Shown here: positions 44,781 to 56,161 of the stretch, piece after piece
Position numbering within the stretch: position 1 is the stretch's first letter
How the letters are laid out: each line of letters starts with the position of its first letter
Assembly: GCA_027604185.1 (NCBI GenBank)
Contig: JADGKB010000004.1
Location: 124,001-188,000 of the forward strand
Direction of reading: 5' to 3'
Length of the DNA: 64,000 nucleotides
Source of the DNA: Boothiomyces macroporosus
Taxonomy: Eukaryota > Chytridiomycota > Chytridiomycetes > Rhizophydiales > Terramycetaceae
Translations under genes and position numbers: made by a program
The notes under the pieces: model-generated
Told to the model about the DNA's origin: nothing
The model's database searches: none
The model's input: only the letters and a program-made list of their open reading frames with translations

Positions 44781-45827
44781 ATGTCTGTTCAACAAGCCTC
44801 ATACGTAGCCGTTGCTGGACTGTTAGCCTACCTTTCATATCGATATATAGTACCAACTGATGCTCAATTTATGGGGTCGCTGAAGCTGTCCAAAAAGAAG
44901 CCAGTTCATTTCAATGAGGACTACTGGCCAGAGCACGGATATATAGACTTGCCTCAGGGGAAAACACACTACTACCTGATTGGACCAAAGGATGGAATCA
45001 AAGTTGTGTTTGTTCATGGATTAGGCACTCCTCCTCCAGCTCTCTCAGGGTTTTTGGATCAACTGGCTGAAAAAGGATTCAGGATTCTCACTTTTGGTAA
45101 TACATGGTTAATCCAGAATCTTATGGGCGTGGATATTCAGATTCTCCAGGGACAGAATATAACGAGCAACTATTTGTAAATCAGTTAGCCCTTGTATTAC
45201 TGAAGTTTGGTTGGACGAATTACAACATCATTGGATACTCTTTAGGTGGTGCGGTTACCGCTGGATTTGTTTCAAGATTTCCAGAGAATGTAAAGAGTGT
45301 CGTTTTCATTGCCCCAGCAGGAATAATGAAGGTGCTCTATCCTAATTCAGAAATTGCCCGCAATCACGATTTTGATGAAAATTCCAATCATTGGAAAACT
45401 ATTTACTCATACTGTTGGCAGAGGCATTTTGAGAAAGGTGAGTACCTCTGGCACTGTTCCCGGTTTTAGAAATGAGGCATTGGTAGATTAAACTTTATTG
45501 TAGGACACTTTCAAAAAAGTTCAGGGCGAACATGTAGCCAACAACCCTGGATTTATGCGAGCCTTCAGATCTACTCTAATCCATTTCCCTTGGGGTGGAT
45601 TCAGACAAGCATACAAAACTATTGAAGAAAGCCATAAAAACAAAATCTTGGGTCTTTGGGGAGCTCTAGATGTTGTAGTCCCTGCTCAGCTCGCATCTGA
45701 GTTATTGCAGCTAATGCCTTCAATGAAGTTGGAGTTCAAAGACGGTGTTGGACATGAATTGATTTTGGAGGACACTGAACACTGTGTCAAAGTGATATCA
45801 ACTTTTTTCAAAACTAAATCAGAATAA
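44781..45827 (+). CDS. Alpha/beta hydrolase with N-terminal membrane segment
   Basis: The spliced protein is 328 aa. An N-terminal hydrophobic helix (ASYVAVAGLLAYLSYRYIV) precedes the hydrolase core: VVFVHGLG (oxyanion), FESYGRGYSDSPG, nucleophile elbow GYSLGGAV, LWGALDVVVP with the acid, and the His in GVGHEL. Three introns of 20, 19 and 21 nt; the 19-nt one (45332-45350) and the 21-nt one near 45483 restore MKIPIIGKLFTHTVGRGILR and SGTVPGFRNEALDTFKKV, typical of ABHD cap regions. Reading through the introns gives a false early stop. Substrate unknown. Confidence 0.85.
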
Positions 45828-45954
45828 AACTGTGACATACTTCAGAAAGGAAAATTCAAGTGATTCCAGTCCCACGAATTCCGAGAACCGCTTGGTTCGT
45901 GGTTCACTGGGATCTGAGTTGCATTTAAAAAGAAAAAATAATGAAAGGCCAATC

Positions 45955-47091
45955 ATGATAATCTTTCTCCTGTACACTTGGGTTATTGCGGTGTCTATAT
46001 CCCACCCGGTATCCGTGTCAATCCGTCGCAGAGCAGTCTCAAAGGACAAACTTGATAATATTCTGATTGGAATGCAGCACACTTTGAGCAAAATCAATCA
46101 AGCAGTTCTACAAACATCCTCAGTAAATAATTACAATAATGATAATACCCTATACACTTGTGCGATCAAAGTAGCCCATCAAACATTTGTCATCGATATC
46201 GATACTGGATCTGCCGATACGATATTCAGACATCCAAATTGTACTTCAATAGATGATTCATGTAACAAAGGCACCAGACTGAATGTAAACGATTCAGGAA
46301 TAACAGATATGAAGAAGCGATTCAATATCAACTACAATAATGGCGCATTCGCAGTTGGAAAGATTTACTTTGGAGTGCTATCTATTGGCAAATTAGAATC
46401 TAAAATTCCGATAGGTGCAGCAATCAAGCTATCAAATATCAATATCCCTGGTGGAATCCTTGGCTTGGCTTTTGACAAGATTTCACAAATATCTGCCATA
46501 ACAGGCATGTCTGCCAACTTTCTCGATGGAATGGGGCTAAACGTGAACATGTTTTCGTTGTACTTGTCAAATTCAAACGATTTCGGTTCTGGGGAAATTA
46601 TTTTTGGAGGAATAGATTCTTCCAAAGTGACCGGTGGTATAAGCTACTACTCGTTGGTTGATTCGGGATTTTGGCAGTTTAGTTTAGATACATTCCAGTT
46701 TACTGTTAGCAGTTTAAGCGGAAATGCCAGCATCAAAGTTAAGCAAATCATGGTTGACAGTGGTACTTCAATGATCCTGCTAGAAAAGAGTGTTGCGGAT
46801 ACTATAAACGGACTTATTGGTGGTGCGTTTGATTCATCTAAAGGCATCTATCGAATCGACTGCATAGCACAGTTAGGTCCAGAGCTTGTCTTTTCTATTG
46901 GCAAAGACCAGTATAGGATACCCGCCTCGGTCTATATAATGAATGTGGCTAATGGGTGTATTAGTGGAATATCGTATGGTGCCGATGTAAGCGAAACAAT
47001 CATCTTTGGCGACATTTTTATCCGCCAATACTATACTGTTTTTGACAAGACGAATAACCGGATTGGATTTGGACTAGCGGTTCACAATTAA
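45955..47091 (+). CDS. Secreted pepsin-like aspartic protease (A1 family)
   Basis: 378 aa, intronless. The N-terminus MIIFLLYTWVIAVSISHP is a signal peptide, followed by a short basic prosegment (SIRRRAVSKDKL). Catalytic Asp motifs are FVIDIDTGSADTIF and IMVDSGTSMIL, the first with DTG and the second with DSG. The flap region lacks an obvious YG Tyr; it reads FNINYNNGAFAVGKIYF. The C-terminus GDIFIRQYYTVFDKTNNRIGFG is typical. Potential disulphides: CTSIDDSC near residue 90 and CIAQLG to NGCISG. It may act in the vacuole or outside the cell; the carboxypeptidase at 19.5 kb is a second secreted protease in the window. Confidence 0.92.
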   Translation: MIIFLLYTWVIAVSISHPVSVSIRRRAVSKDKLDNILIGMQHTLSKINQAVLQTSSVNNYNNDNTLYTCAIKVAHQTFVIDIDTGSADTIFRHPNCTSIDDSCNKGTRLNVNDSGITDMKKRFNINYNNGAFAVGKIYFGVLSIGKLESKIPIGAAIKLSNINIPGGILGLAFDKISQISAITGMSANFLDGMGLNVNMFSLYLSNSNDFGSGEIIFGGIDSSKVTGGISYYSLVDSGFWQFSLDTFQFTVSSLSGNASIKVKQIMVDSGTSMILLEKSVADTINGLIGGAFDSSKGIYRIDCIAQLGPELVFSIGKDQYRIPASVYIMNVANGCISGISYGADVSETIIFGDIFIRQYYTVFDKTNNRIGFGLAVHN

Positions 47092-47112
47092 CTGTAATAT
47101 AATCAAGATTTA

Positions 47113-47845
47113 TTATTTACGGTGCGAGGATAAGTAGGATCTTTGTTGCATCTTTTCGCCCACGCGATCTGAATTCCTTTCCGGTGGTAACGAGGAGAGA
47201 ATATTCTTCAACTCTTTTTCATATTGCTCTTCGTTTTCCTTGTTTATCTTTACAGTTTCAGCTACGTTTTTGATTTTGTCATCAATCATGGTAATAATTC
47301 GTTCAGTTTTCTTTGCCCTAGGATTAACAAGGAGTACCAATGAGCTAATCCTTCAAGCAGCTTGTTGATATCTTTGAAATCTCTGCCAATTGCATATTCC
47401 ACCATCAAGCATTCCTAATATCAGGAGAAATTACTCTCTTTTGATCCATCTTGCCAGAAATGATATCGGAATAAATGGCGGAGATAATCAAGTCTTCCAA
47501 CTCTCTGACATTATTGATCTGTAGCTGCTCCAATAGTAATTGGTATGGAAGAATCTTTTTTTCCGATAAACTTACTAATGTCAAATACTTTAGCTTCAGT
47601 AATTGCTGGGGATTCAATTCCGGTAATCCTTGATAATCTCGTAAAGTTCCATAGCAAAATATTTCCAATTGCTTGAATGCATAGGAAAGAGTTGGATGAC
47701 CGGCCAATTGCTGAACGTTTGGTGTTTCCAGTAGCTCTAAAAATGAATATACACCTGGTGCAGATAAAGCATCTTGAATCAGCTGTGCGAGGGCAGCTCC
47801 TTGAGCATTCTTTGCGAGCAATATGAAAGGTTCGATCTTGGACAT
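47113..47845 (-). CDS. CSN7: COP9 signalosome subunit 7 (PCI protein)
   Basis: CSN7 is a scaffold of the complex that removes NEDD8 from cullins. The spliced protein is 230 aa with two 20-nt introns near 47415 and 47340. It begins SKIEPFILLAKNAQGAALAQLIQDALSAPGVYSFLELLE. The PCI winged helix shows LKLKYLTLVSLSEKKILPYQ, INNVRELEDLIISAIYSDII and GKMDQKR, joined across the intron to VEYAIGRDFKDINKLLEGL. A C-terminal helix (KTERIITMIDDKIKNV) enters the CSN helical bundle. Functionally it pairs with the Ariadne ligase of this window through cullin-NEDD8 control, though they are not linked. Confidence 0.88.
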
Positions 47846-47868
47846 TAGATTTTGAAAAAATTGAAATT

Positions 47869-49146
47869 TTATATTTTGGTCAAGTTCACAATTCTCTCGA
47901 TGAATTTGGGATCAGAAGAGAAGGAATTTTCGGGAAAGATTAGCTGCTCCTGTCCTCGGTATTTTACTGGTTTCCGAACTTCCTCTGCGACCTTTTCCAC
48001 TTGTTTTTGGTATGGACCATACAGGATTTGTGGAATTGGCGGTAGTGGAAATAACGGGCTCATCAAATTTGGATGCGGTGTGTGCTGCATATAAGTATCT
48101 TTTTTTAGGCCATGTCTTGGTTTCGGTTTCAAAACAATTCGTCGTTTGACGATTGGTGCTGCTTCTTTCCTTTTATCTTTACTTCCCACCTGTGGCAGCA
48201 GTTCAATTTTGTTCTCCTTTGAGTGAAAGGCGGCGTTGATATCCATTATGCTATCATTACTGGGCGAGATTCCCAGCACATCTAGCACGCTATCTTTTTT
48301 GTCTTCGCTTGGAGCAACATAAGGCTCCAAAGTAATTTTAACTCCAACTGCGGTTGATAATTTCAGCATTTCTTCGTTAATTAGAAATGCTGCATAAACT
48401 GGCCCAGTCTTCTTTCCAGAATCAGGTTTAAAAAACGACTTGCTACTACCTGATCTAGTTCGAGAGGTTGGCTTCTTGCCCTCGGTGAAATCTTTGAATG
48501 AATCAGTCTTTTTCAATTTCTTCTTTTTCCTTTTCCCCTTCTTTTTCTCTGCAGATGGTGCAACTCCTGGTGCATCTGGCGGTTTCTCTAACAAGTGTAC
48601 TATGCCATTCCCAGATCTAATCCATAGAGATGGGATCTTAAGATCATCTTGGGCCATCGGTGAATCTTCCTCTACAACAATCTTGTTTCTCTTTTTTGCG
48701 GATCCTTTTCCAAATATTGCCACTGAACCTGGCTTGTCCCCTTCTAGTATCTCTTCAGCTTCAATCTCCTTTTTGATCTTCTTTTTACTTTCATAATCTT
48801 CTTTTTGGAATAATTTAGAAGCTCGCTGTTCTCTCTCTTGCCTTTTATCTTTTGGAATTGTGCTTTCTCTTCGTGTTGTATCTTTAGGAGGCCGTGAAAT
48901 TGGGGGTTTTAGCACGTTATTAGCTTCATTTCTTTCTATTTCTTTCCTTCTGTCCTTTGCGGAGGCTGGTTTGTCTTTTCTTGTTGGTTCTTTTGGCGTA
49001 CTAAGTCTTTTAGCGGGAGCAGGTTCTTTGGGCAAAGTTTCAATTGGTGCTTTTGGCTTTGGTGCTGTTGATTTGATTGATGGTGCTAGTGTGCTCGAGT
49101 TGCTATTGATGGTGGGCGTATCTAGCTTTTTCTTCTTTGGAGGCAT
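47869..49146 (-). CDS. Lysine/proline/serine-rich protein of unknown function
   Basis: 425 aa, intronless. The first ~200 residues are Lys/Pro/Thr/Ser-rich and probably disordered (MPPKKKKLDTPTINSNSS, KPKAPIETLPKEPAPAKR, RRKEIERNEANNV). A more ordered core reads SLWIRSGNGIVHLLEKPPD, and another is GPVYAAFLINEEMLKLSTAV and VKITLEPYVAP. The C-terminus (KYRGQEQLIFPENSFSS, PKFIERIVNLTKI) also looks folded. Basic clusters such as KKKGKRKKKKLKK could be nuclear localisation signals. I recognise no family. A nuclear role is inferred from composition. Co-oriented with CSN7, 23 bp away. Confidence 0.7.
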   Translation of the reverse strand: MPPKKKKLDTPTINSNSSTLAPSIKSTAPKPKAPIETLPKEPAPAKRLSTPKEPTRKDKPASAKDRRKEIERNEANNVLKPPISRPPKDTTRRESTIPKDKRQEREQRASKLFQKEDYESKKKIKKEIEAEEILEGDKPGSVAIFGKGSAKKRNKIVVEEDSPMAQDDLKIPSLWIRSGNGIVHLLEKPPDAPGVAPSAEKKKGKRKKKKLKKTDSFKDFTEGKKPTSRTRSGSSKSFFKPDSGKKTGPVYAAFLINEEMLKLSTAVGVKITLEPYVAPSEDKKDSVLDVLGISPSNDSIMDINAAFHSKENKIELLPQVGSKDKRKEAAPIVKRRIVLKPKPRHGLKKDTYMQHTPHPNLMSPLFPLPPIPQILYGPYQKQVEKVAEEVRKPVKYRGQEQLIFPENSFSSDPKFIERIVNLTKI

Positions 49147-49298
49147 TTGACAAGAATAATCTTGACAATGAAAACATAAATTTGAATCACACTGACTGAC
49201 AGACAGTATTTCATAAGCTTTAATGGAAATAAGTGCGTGGAATGAATAAATTCTTTGCAGGTTTTGTCATTTTTTTGACGTTCCATTCAAAATTCAAA

Positions 49299-52106
49299 AT
49301 GATGGAGCAAAGCTTACAAGTGAAAGAAGTACGGTCCAATGCCAGTCCTTCACTTCGCTCATTTCCTCCAGACGCACTCGCAAATACTCAATTACCTCCT
49401 ATTCCATATACACAAAAACCACTTTTAGTTACTCCTCTGGGTGCCAATCCTCAAGAGCAGTATAGACTAAAAGCAGATTATGGGAGTGTTGGAAGTATAT
49501 GCGATTTACCAGAAACAGAAATACCACACAATCCAGAATCGCTGGCATTTAAAGTGTGTCAGCATTGCCAAACTTCCTTACTTGGCGCGTTCGAACATTG
49601 CCTAGCAAAGAATGGAGAACCAATTAATTTCGCATCGTCCCATCAAATCAATGAAGAAGCAGATGGAGTCTTATCAAGTGAAATGCCATATTTCGACATC
49701 ATCAAAGATCCAACGCAAGGATTCCAAAAACCATTGTTCAATAACCCAAAGGAACAAATAGAGAGGGACAGCTGGGTGTTACACCAAAGTAAGCAGAAGA
49801 ATACCAAACTTGATATCCGAGCAGGAGGCACAGTAAAAGGATTAGGCATACAAAGTGGGAAGAATTTTTCAGGAACACTGTACAAAAGAATGCTAGATGC
49901 TAAAGACAAGGAAATCAACCAATTAAGGGCTCATTTGTACGAGACCACAAAGAGAGAAAAAGCAGAGAGCGTAAATGTCAAGAAACTAAAAAACGCTCTG
50001 AGCAAGTCAGTAAATTACTATGTCTTTGCTGAAGAATGGCAGAAGAGTGAAAGTGCCAGGCTTCAAGACGATATCAGGCACCTAAAATCGGAAATTTCTT
50101 CATTGATGGCATTCTTGATCAACTCTGAAGTTGAAAAGCAAGCGGTAAGGCGAGTTTAACTATAGCTATTGAAGGGAATCAAAGATTTGAATGCAGTAAT
50201 TAAAGAAAAAGAAGACGAAGCAAAGAAATCTTTAGCAATTGCCGAAGAAATGAAGGGAAAGCTTCAAGAGTCATTCAAGGAGTTTATTGCTATGGATGAG
50301 ACAATGGTGCAGCTAAGAAAAGAAGCGCAAAAGGGAACTGATGCTGTCGAAGCTAGGAATATCATGCTTCAAAAGAATCTAGCGAGGCTGACTGGAGACT
50401 TTGAAGTATCTGCCAAAGATTTGCGATTATCAAACAGCAAATGCCGAGAATTGGAATACGAACTGGAACAAATGACAACTGAGCTGAATATCAAAGGAGA
50501 TTCTTTGAAAGTCGCAACTGCAACCAACGTTACTTTAAAAGCAAATCTTGAGGCTACAACAGTTGAACTGAGAGAGTTGAAGAAAGAACACGACCGGATT
50601 ATTCTAGCAAAAGCAAAAGTGGAAGCTGATTTCCGTGCAGATACAGCAAAGAATGAAGCTACCAAAGCAGAGCTAAGGAAGTCTTTGGCAAAAGTATCTT
50701 CAGATCTGGACACTGTTACAAGCCAAAAAATGGATTTGGAAATATATATGAAGGCAAATAAGCAAGAGATAGAAAAGCTGACCAGAGATCTCCAGTCTAT
50801 GACAGAAGCCCGTAACGGTCTTCAGCAATCCCTTGACAAAGCCCAGTCTCAGGCTAGAGCTGAGATATCAACCAGAGACAATCAAATTCAGGAACTAAAC
50901 AAGAAAATCACAAAGGATGCCCAGACTTTAAAACAAGTCCAAGAGAAAAAAGAGCAATTAATGTTTGAAGTGACAGATTTACAAAACAATCTGGAGATGG
51001 AGACTTCAAATGCAAAGCGATACTTGGAAGAACTCACGCTAGTTAGAAGAACTGCTGAAGAAAGAAACAATCTGCTTACTGAACAAGTTGAAAAACTGAA
51101 TGCAGCAAAAATTAATCTTTCAAATGACAAGAAGCAGCTCACTGAAAAAATAAAGACATTTAGACAGGATCTAAGACAGAAAGAGGAAGAATTGGATGAT
51201 GTAAACAAGCGATTTGAAGAGTACCAGACTGAAGCAATGTCCGAGCATGACAAATTGGATAGAAAGTTAAAATCCCTTCAAGAAGATCATAGACTGTTAA
51301 ACAAGACACACGATAGCCTGAAAGAATTGCATACTGATACAGTTAAAGATAACTTGGCGCTGAAAAAAGACAAAGAAGCACTCTTAAAACGACAAAATGA
51401 GTTAAATTCAGATATCCAATCCGCAAAACAGATGATTGGCTCGCTGACCAATGAAAAGGATAACCTGCTGAATGAATTGCTAAGATGGAAGGCTGAATAT
51501 TCGGAACTCGAAACCAAATTCATCAAGTCTGTTGAGCAATATGACGCAGTAACAGAAGTCTTTGAAAAATACCGACAGACTTCTGAAGACACTATCTTGG
51601 GAAAAGATAAACAAATTCAGCAGCTAACTGAAAATTTAATGGATGCTCAAGCCCAGATCCATAATCTTACAGCCAAAAATACTGCACTAGAGAACACACT
51701 TGGTGACACTGAACACAAACTTGCAGACACGATTAATAAGCTTTTAGCGGAAACTTCAACCCGAGAAATCCTTGAAGACCAGCTGAACACGAACAGGTTG
51801 CAATTCCACAACGAAAAGCGAATGAGAAGCGAACTAGAAAGATTACATTCTCATTTGAAATACGGCGATACTTCTAGGGCAATGAGTTCATTCTCGGAGT
51901 GGAGAATTAGGGATAGAAAGCTAGCTGATTTGGCTTCAGGGTTAACTAATGAAGCCAAACGGCTGAATGAGCTAGTGAACCTACTACCAATCCAGAATGG
52001 TTTTGGAAATGAAAATGATTTCAATTGGCCGAATGATGTACCTGGCAAAAAGAAGCAATCAAAGCCTCCAAAAACACCAGAGCGAAAGGTCAGACAGCTG
52101 CTTTGA
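49299..52106 (+). CDS. Long coiled-coil protein of unknown function
   Basis: The spliced protein is 928 aa with one 21-nt intron near 50140. Residues 1-190 are non-coiled (SFPPDALANTQLPPIPYT; CQHCQTSLLGAFEHC forms a possible metal-binding CxxC..C segment). The rest, ~200-880, is almost continuous heptad coiled coil (KDKEINQLRAHLYETTKRE, LEYELEQMTTELNIKGDSLK, VEKLNAAKINLSNDKKQL), with a short Pro/Lys tail (KKKQSKPPKTPERKVRQLL). No motor or kinase domain is present. It could be a centrosomal, basal-body or axonemal structural protein. An upstream in-frame ATG at 49239 would add 20 mostly hydrophobic residues; I prefer 49299. Confidence 0.8.
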
Positions 52107-52219
52107 CCCTATTATTGTAATCTATTTGTTTAACGGTAATAAAATACATTTCCGAAATTGGTTATGTGAATAAGATTTTGTGCTCTGGAAGAGTTAGTAT
52201 TTTTGTGGAATCTCGTAAA

Positions 52220-53069
52220 ATGCAAGACATGTTTAATCACCTGATTCAAATCCTTGATTCCCAAGAATTAAAGTAAACCTTATTAACAAAAGCGGGGATT
52301 TGGATTTCCTTGTAAATAATTCGGATTATCCAATTTGCATTGGCGGAAACCTTGGAATTCCTGGTAAAATTATTAAAGAATTGTACAATTATTCATGGAC
52401 AAGGTACCTTTCGGGAGATTTAAATTCAACCTGGATCTTGGTTTTAATCAACCCGGATTGCTATACTGCTTGGAACAAGAGAAAACAGATGGTACTAGAA
52501 CACAATTTGGATCTGGTTAAAGAATACCAATTCACTAATTTACTGCTTACCAAACACTGTGCAAAGTCTATGCTTTGGGCTCATAGGTTCATCTTGTTAA
52601 TTATAGACTGTGGTTAAATCAGAGACTTGATACAACAATCACGCTAGAACTGGATGAAAAGATTTGTGAATTGGCGGCGGACAGGTACAGATGCAACTAC
52701 CCTTGTTGGCAGTTTCGTCGTGCTGTATTGGGAAACAAGTCGTGCTTGGATACAATTTTAAACGAACTACAATTGAATAGAGAGTTTGTGAAATATCATA
52801 TTAGTGATAGCAGTGCATGGAGTTTCAGAATTTACCTGTTGAACAACAAGTATGATATGAAAAAGATTTTGGAGGATGAGACTAGTTGGGTTAAGGAATT
52901 GATAACCTGTTATCCAGGCCATGAATCATTATACATTCATTTACGAGGAGTTTGGATTCTGAGTTCAAAGTATGGGGTAAAGCCTGATTTACATTTCTTG
53001 AATCATCTGGATTCTAACCATGGGAAATACCCCCTCATGCTTGTGAAATATTTTGGCAGATTAATATAA
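52220..53069 (+). CDS. PTAR1: PTAR1-like prenyltransferase alpha-subunit repeat protein
   Basis: PTAR1 is the alpha-like subunit of geranylgeranyltransferase type III, which prenylates the Golgi SNARE Ykt6. The spliced protein is 269 aa with two 20-nt introns near 52276 and 52590. Alpha-subunit repeats are visible: NPDCYTAWNKRKQMVLEHN, LTKHCAKSMLWAHRLWL across the second intron, and RCNYPCWQFRRAVLG. GNLGIPGKIIKELYNYSW near the start is like the PTAR1 N-terminus. It is shorter than human PTAR1. FNTA or Rab GGTase alpha are less likely because the repeats are few and degenerate. Its stop is 9 bp from the convergent PIP5K stop. Confidence 0.75.
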
Positions 53070-53078
53070 AATTAGTAT

Positions 53079-54753
53079 TTATTGATGCTGTATAAAAGAA
53101 CCTGATGGTATTGCTAATACTTCGTTCAACTGTTTGTTTTGTGAGTCTGACAGTTTTGCAGATGTGCCTTGAATAGCAGCCATCATGAAATCCAGGAATC
53201 TAGTTCCGTATAATTGGGGGTCTACAGCAGAGATGGTATTCTAAAATTAGCACTGAAATACCTTCTTGTGACCGATGGATTTCCACATGGTCTCCATTCT
53301 CTTTGCTGGGCTATAATATGTAAAGATATCTATAATGCCAATGTAATAGATTTGCTTTGATGGACAATTCTTTTCATCAGTGCTTCTAAAACCACCCTCA
53401 TCGGCGTAAAAGAAACAATATCGTCGCCTGGAATTAAAAATGCTTACTCTGTAGGCACTTGGTCCGGCAATTTTGAGGTAGAAGGTCCCAACTGTACAAT
53501 ATCTGACAAGACACTAGAATCTCTCATAATTTGGGCTTTGGACAAACGATTAGGAGCAGTCGCACGCCGGCTTAAAGTGTCAGCATTTGGTTCAAAAACG
53601 GACAGTGTTTGGTCACGAATATGATCCTGGTTACCTCTGACCAAGTCGTGAATACCAACTAGTAGAGAGTAATCCATGATGCCTTGCAACATTAAAAACT
53701 AGAGTTAAATATGAAATACTTTAACGTCGATTTGCATTTGCTTTTCAAACAATGCCCTTTTTTCAGGTCCCAATTGGAGCCTTCTATTTCGGTTCATCCA
53801 ATTCTTGTCCTTCATTACAGCACGTGGATTCTTTGCCTCTTCTTCGCTAATTTCACGGCCAAGAGTAGAACCTTTCAAATCATAAACTTCATGAATATCC
53901 TTGTTTGGAGGGAAAACATTTCCCATCACAACAAAGTGAATCTTTTTGTTTCCAGGAAGCTTTACTCTGTGTAACCCAAATATTCTGGACAATAGCGTGT
54001 GCGGATGGTTTTTTACATGACTATAATAATGATTAAGTATTTTCAGCATAAATTTATGTTCAGAGTGGTGTATGGTTTTGATGATAAAACGATAGTCTTG
54101 GGAATAGTAAAAGAAGGACCCAGATTTACCAGAGCTAACAAGTTCTGAAAGCACGTACTTTCCAGTTAGCGATAGTAAATATTCATTTGCGTCGACGTGG
54201 AAACATTCTCTAATCATTCTAAAAACCCAAGGGCAGTAATCTTTGAATTTAAAGTCGTATTTAGAGGAGGGAGTCATTTCATTACCGGTTCTACGTTAGT
54301 AAATGCTTACACATCGAACGCTAACTTGTGAGCGGCCGTGTAATCGGCTTCCACTAAATCCCTAGCAGGTTTAGCGTTACAACGCGACACTGAGATTCTG
54401 ATTCCAGTAAGCATATCATACATGAGCATATAGTTGGCATGCCCCTCTTTTACAGGTGTTCCAACCAATACTTCTCTATCGGATTTCTGTCTAGGTAGTC
54501 TTGCGTTTTTTGTAGGAGAATTTCCAGGTGAATATGTCTCTGCTCTTGCCACTGGACTTTCTTGGTATGAAGCAGCTGAATATGGCTCGTTTCTCTTGTG
54601 GGATTTTTTCCGTGACATTGAGTCGTTTAAAGGTAATATTTCAGGGTGTTTGCGAATGTCTTCGATTTCAATAGCTCCAGGGACAATGTGGTCTTTTGGT
54701 AGCTTGTCGACTACTTGGTCGGCTACGTTTTTGTTGTCTGTTGAAACTGCCAT
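53079..54753 (-). CDS. MSS4: Phosphatidylinositol 4-phosphate 5-kinase
   Basis: Makes PI(4,5)P2 at the plasma membrane for endocytosis and actin control. The spliced protein is 530 aa with four introns of 20-21 nt (near 54303, 53695, 53435 and 53260). After an N-terminal Ser/Lys-rich region, the kinase domain shows DYCPWVFRMIRECFHVDANEYLLSL, GKSGSFFYYSQDYRFIIKT (ATP-binding Gly and Lys), DLKGSTLGRE, the catalytic MDYSLLVGIH, and IYYIGIIDIFTYY with the IID metal Asp. The activation loop (KRMETMWKSIGHKK) keeps the basic specificity pattern of type I kinases. The C-terminus YGTRFLDFMMAAI is conserved. Confidence 0.94.
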
Positions 54754-54849
54754 GAGAAATGAGGTTTAGTTTAAAATGAGGTTTTTGGTCAAAGAATTCC
54801 CGCTTGAAGCATAGCGTGGCTTAAGTTCGGCTTTCAAGCTTGGAAATTC

Positions 54850-55309
54850 ATGATTAAAAAATTATTTAAAAGTAACCTGGACTCTGCAAAGTTGTTTATA
54901 TGTAGCGGATCACTAGTGTTGTTGTTTTTGGGGAATATCGCAGAAATTTCTTACATCGAGGGGCCGTCAATGATCCCCACAGCGAATTCAGGAGATTTGC
55001 TGGTGTGGGATAAAATCTCTGTATTATGGAAGCCTTACGAGATTGGCGAGCTTGTAGTATACCGCTCGCCGATAGACAAAAATCGAGTGGTGTTGAAAAG
55101 AATATTGGGCTTACCTGGAGATACTATATACAAAGATCCAACGAAATCAAACGAACGAATTATTGTAAATATCATTAATACAGGTTCCAGAAGGACACGT
55201 TTGGGTTCAGGGCGACAATTATGACATGTCCAGAGACAGCAGAGAGTATGGAACATTTTCGATGGGACTGCTTTTAGGCAGAGTACGGTTCCCAGTAATT
55301 ACAGACTAA
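54850..55309 (+). CDS. IMP1: Mitochondrial inner membrane protease subunit 1
   Basis: Type I signal peptidase of the mitochondrial intermembrane space, cleaving leaders of Cox2 and other proteins. The spliced protein is 146 aa. A transmembrane helix (LFICSGSLVLLFLGNIAEI) precedes the catalytic-Ser box EGPSMIPTANSGD; the catalytic Lys is in RVVLKRILGLPGD; VPEGHVWVQGDNYDMSRDSR is box E. A 19-nt intron (55165-55183) splits the region after RIIV. Length and motifs fit IMP1/IMMP1L; IMP2 is less likely because of the short ends. AATAAA lies about 45 bp downstream of the stop, in the next gene's leader. Confidence 0.92.
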
Positions 55310-55406
55310 AGTAGCTCATCAAAAACCTAATGTTTATGAATAATGTTGAATACAAATAAAAACCAAATATTTTTTGAACGAAATCCAGTTTTTGAAATTC
55401 GTCGAG

Positions 55407-56071
55407 ATGCAATCTATACAAGTCGATTTCGATTACTTTCTGCAGGTGTACATTCTTTTTATTTCTCTAATTTTCATTGTTTATTTGTTGAAAACTTTAA
55501 TCACGTTTGTATCTAGTCATTTGGATAAACAGGATGGACAGGAACGGAGAATAATGGAAATGGAGCAGAGAATGGAAGATTGCTTTAGCCAGTTGAATTA
55601 CAAGATAGATGCGTTGATAAAGAAACAGTTGCGGCCACCAGTTGAACTTTCTCTACCAAGTACAGCACCAGCAGCAGAACCCACACTAAGCTGTCCACCA
55701 CCTCCCCCACCTCCTCCGCCAATCATAAATACAGATACAAGCATTAAAATAGCTAAATCAAATAAACCGCTACCGGCACCTAAACAAGAATCTGGTATGG
55801 GAACAGTATTGCAAGAGCTATCTTCACGCAGTGCAACTCTAAGAAGAAGTGCAAGAATACTACAGTACTAATTACTAATATAGGTCACCAAGCAAAGAGG
55901 AAACACTTCGTCCGCTGTTAAAAAAGACGAATATCCCACTAAGCCCAGGAGGAACCATACATTTGCCAAAAAAGAAATCAGAATCAAACTTGCTTGGTAC
56001 TCTATGCTAATATAGGCTCAACATTACGACGACAGTTTAGAAAGGCTTATGATTTACCAGAAGAAGAATAA
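55407..56071 (+). CDS. Single-pass membrane protein with coiled coil and polyproline run
   Basis: The spliced protein is 208 aa with two 19-nt introns near 55865 and 56015. A transmembrane helix (YFLQVYILFISLIFIVYLLK) is followed by a short coiled coil (QERRIMEMEQRMEDCFSQL), then CPPPPPPPPPI at ~110-120, and a C-terminal helical, basic region (GTVLQELSSRSATLRRSARI, LGSTLRRQFRKAYDLPEEE). Polyproline next to basic helices is a layout found in profilin/actin-binding regions, but I see no formin or WH2 consensus. Unknown family. The ATG at 55407 is the first in the frame. Confidence 0.7.
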
Positions 56072-56161
56072 AATTGTCTTTTGTCTAGAGCTGAAATTGA
56101 TGGTGCCCAATCGTTTTAATGAAATGTTTATTTGCCGTGTGAGATAATTGGGAGATGCTGC

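Noticed and set aside
45437..45518. An 82-nt intron in the second alpha/beta hydrolase
   Set aside because: Two short introns (19 nt at 45332-45350 and 21 nt near 45483) explain the frame and recover ABHD-like cap residues.
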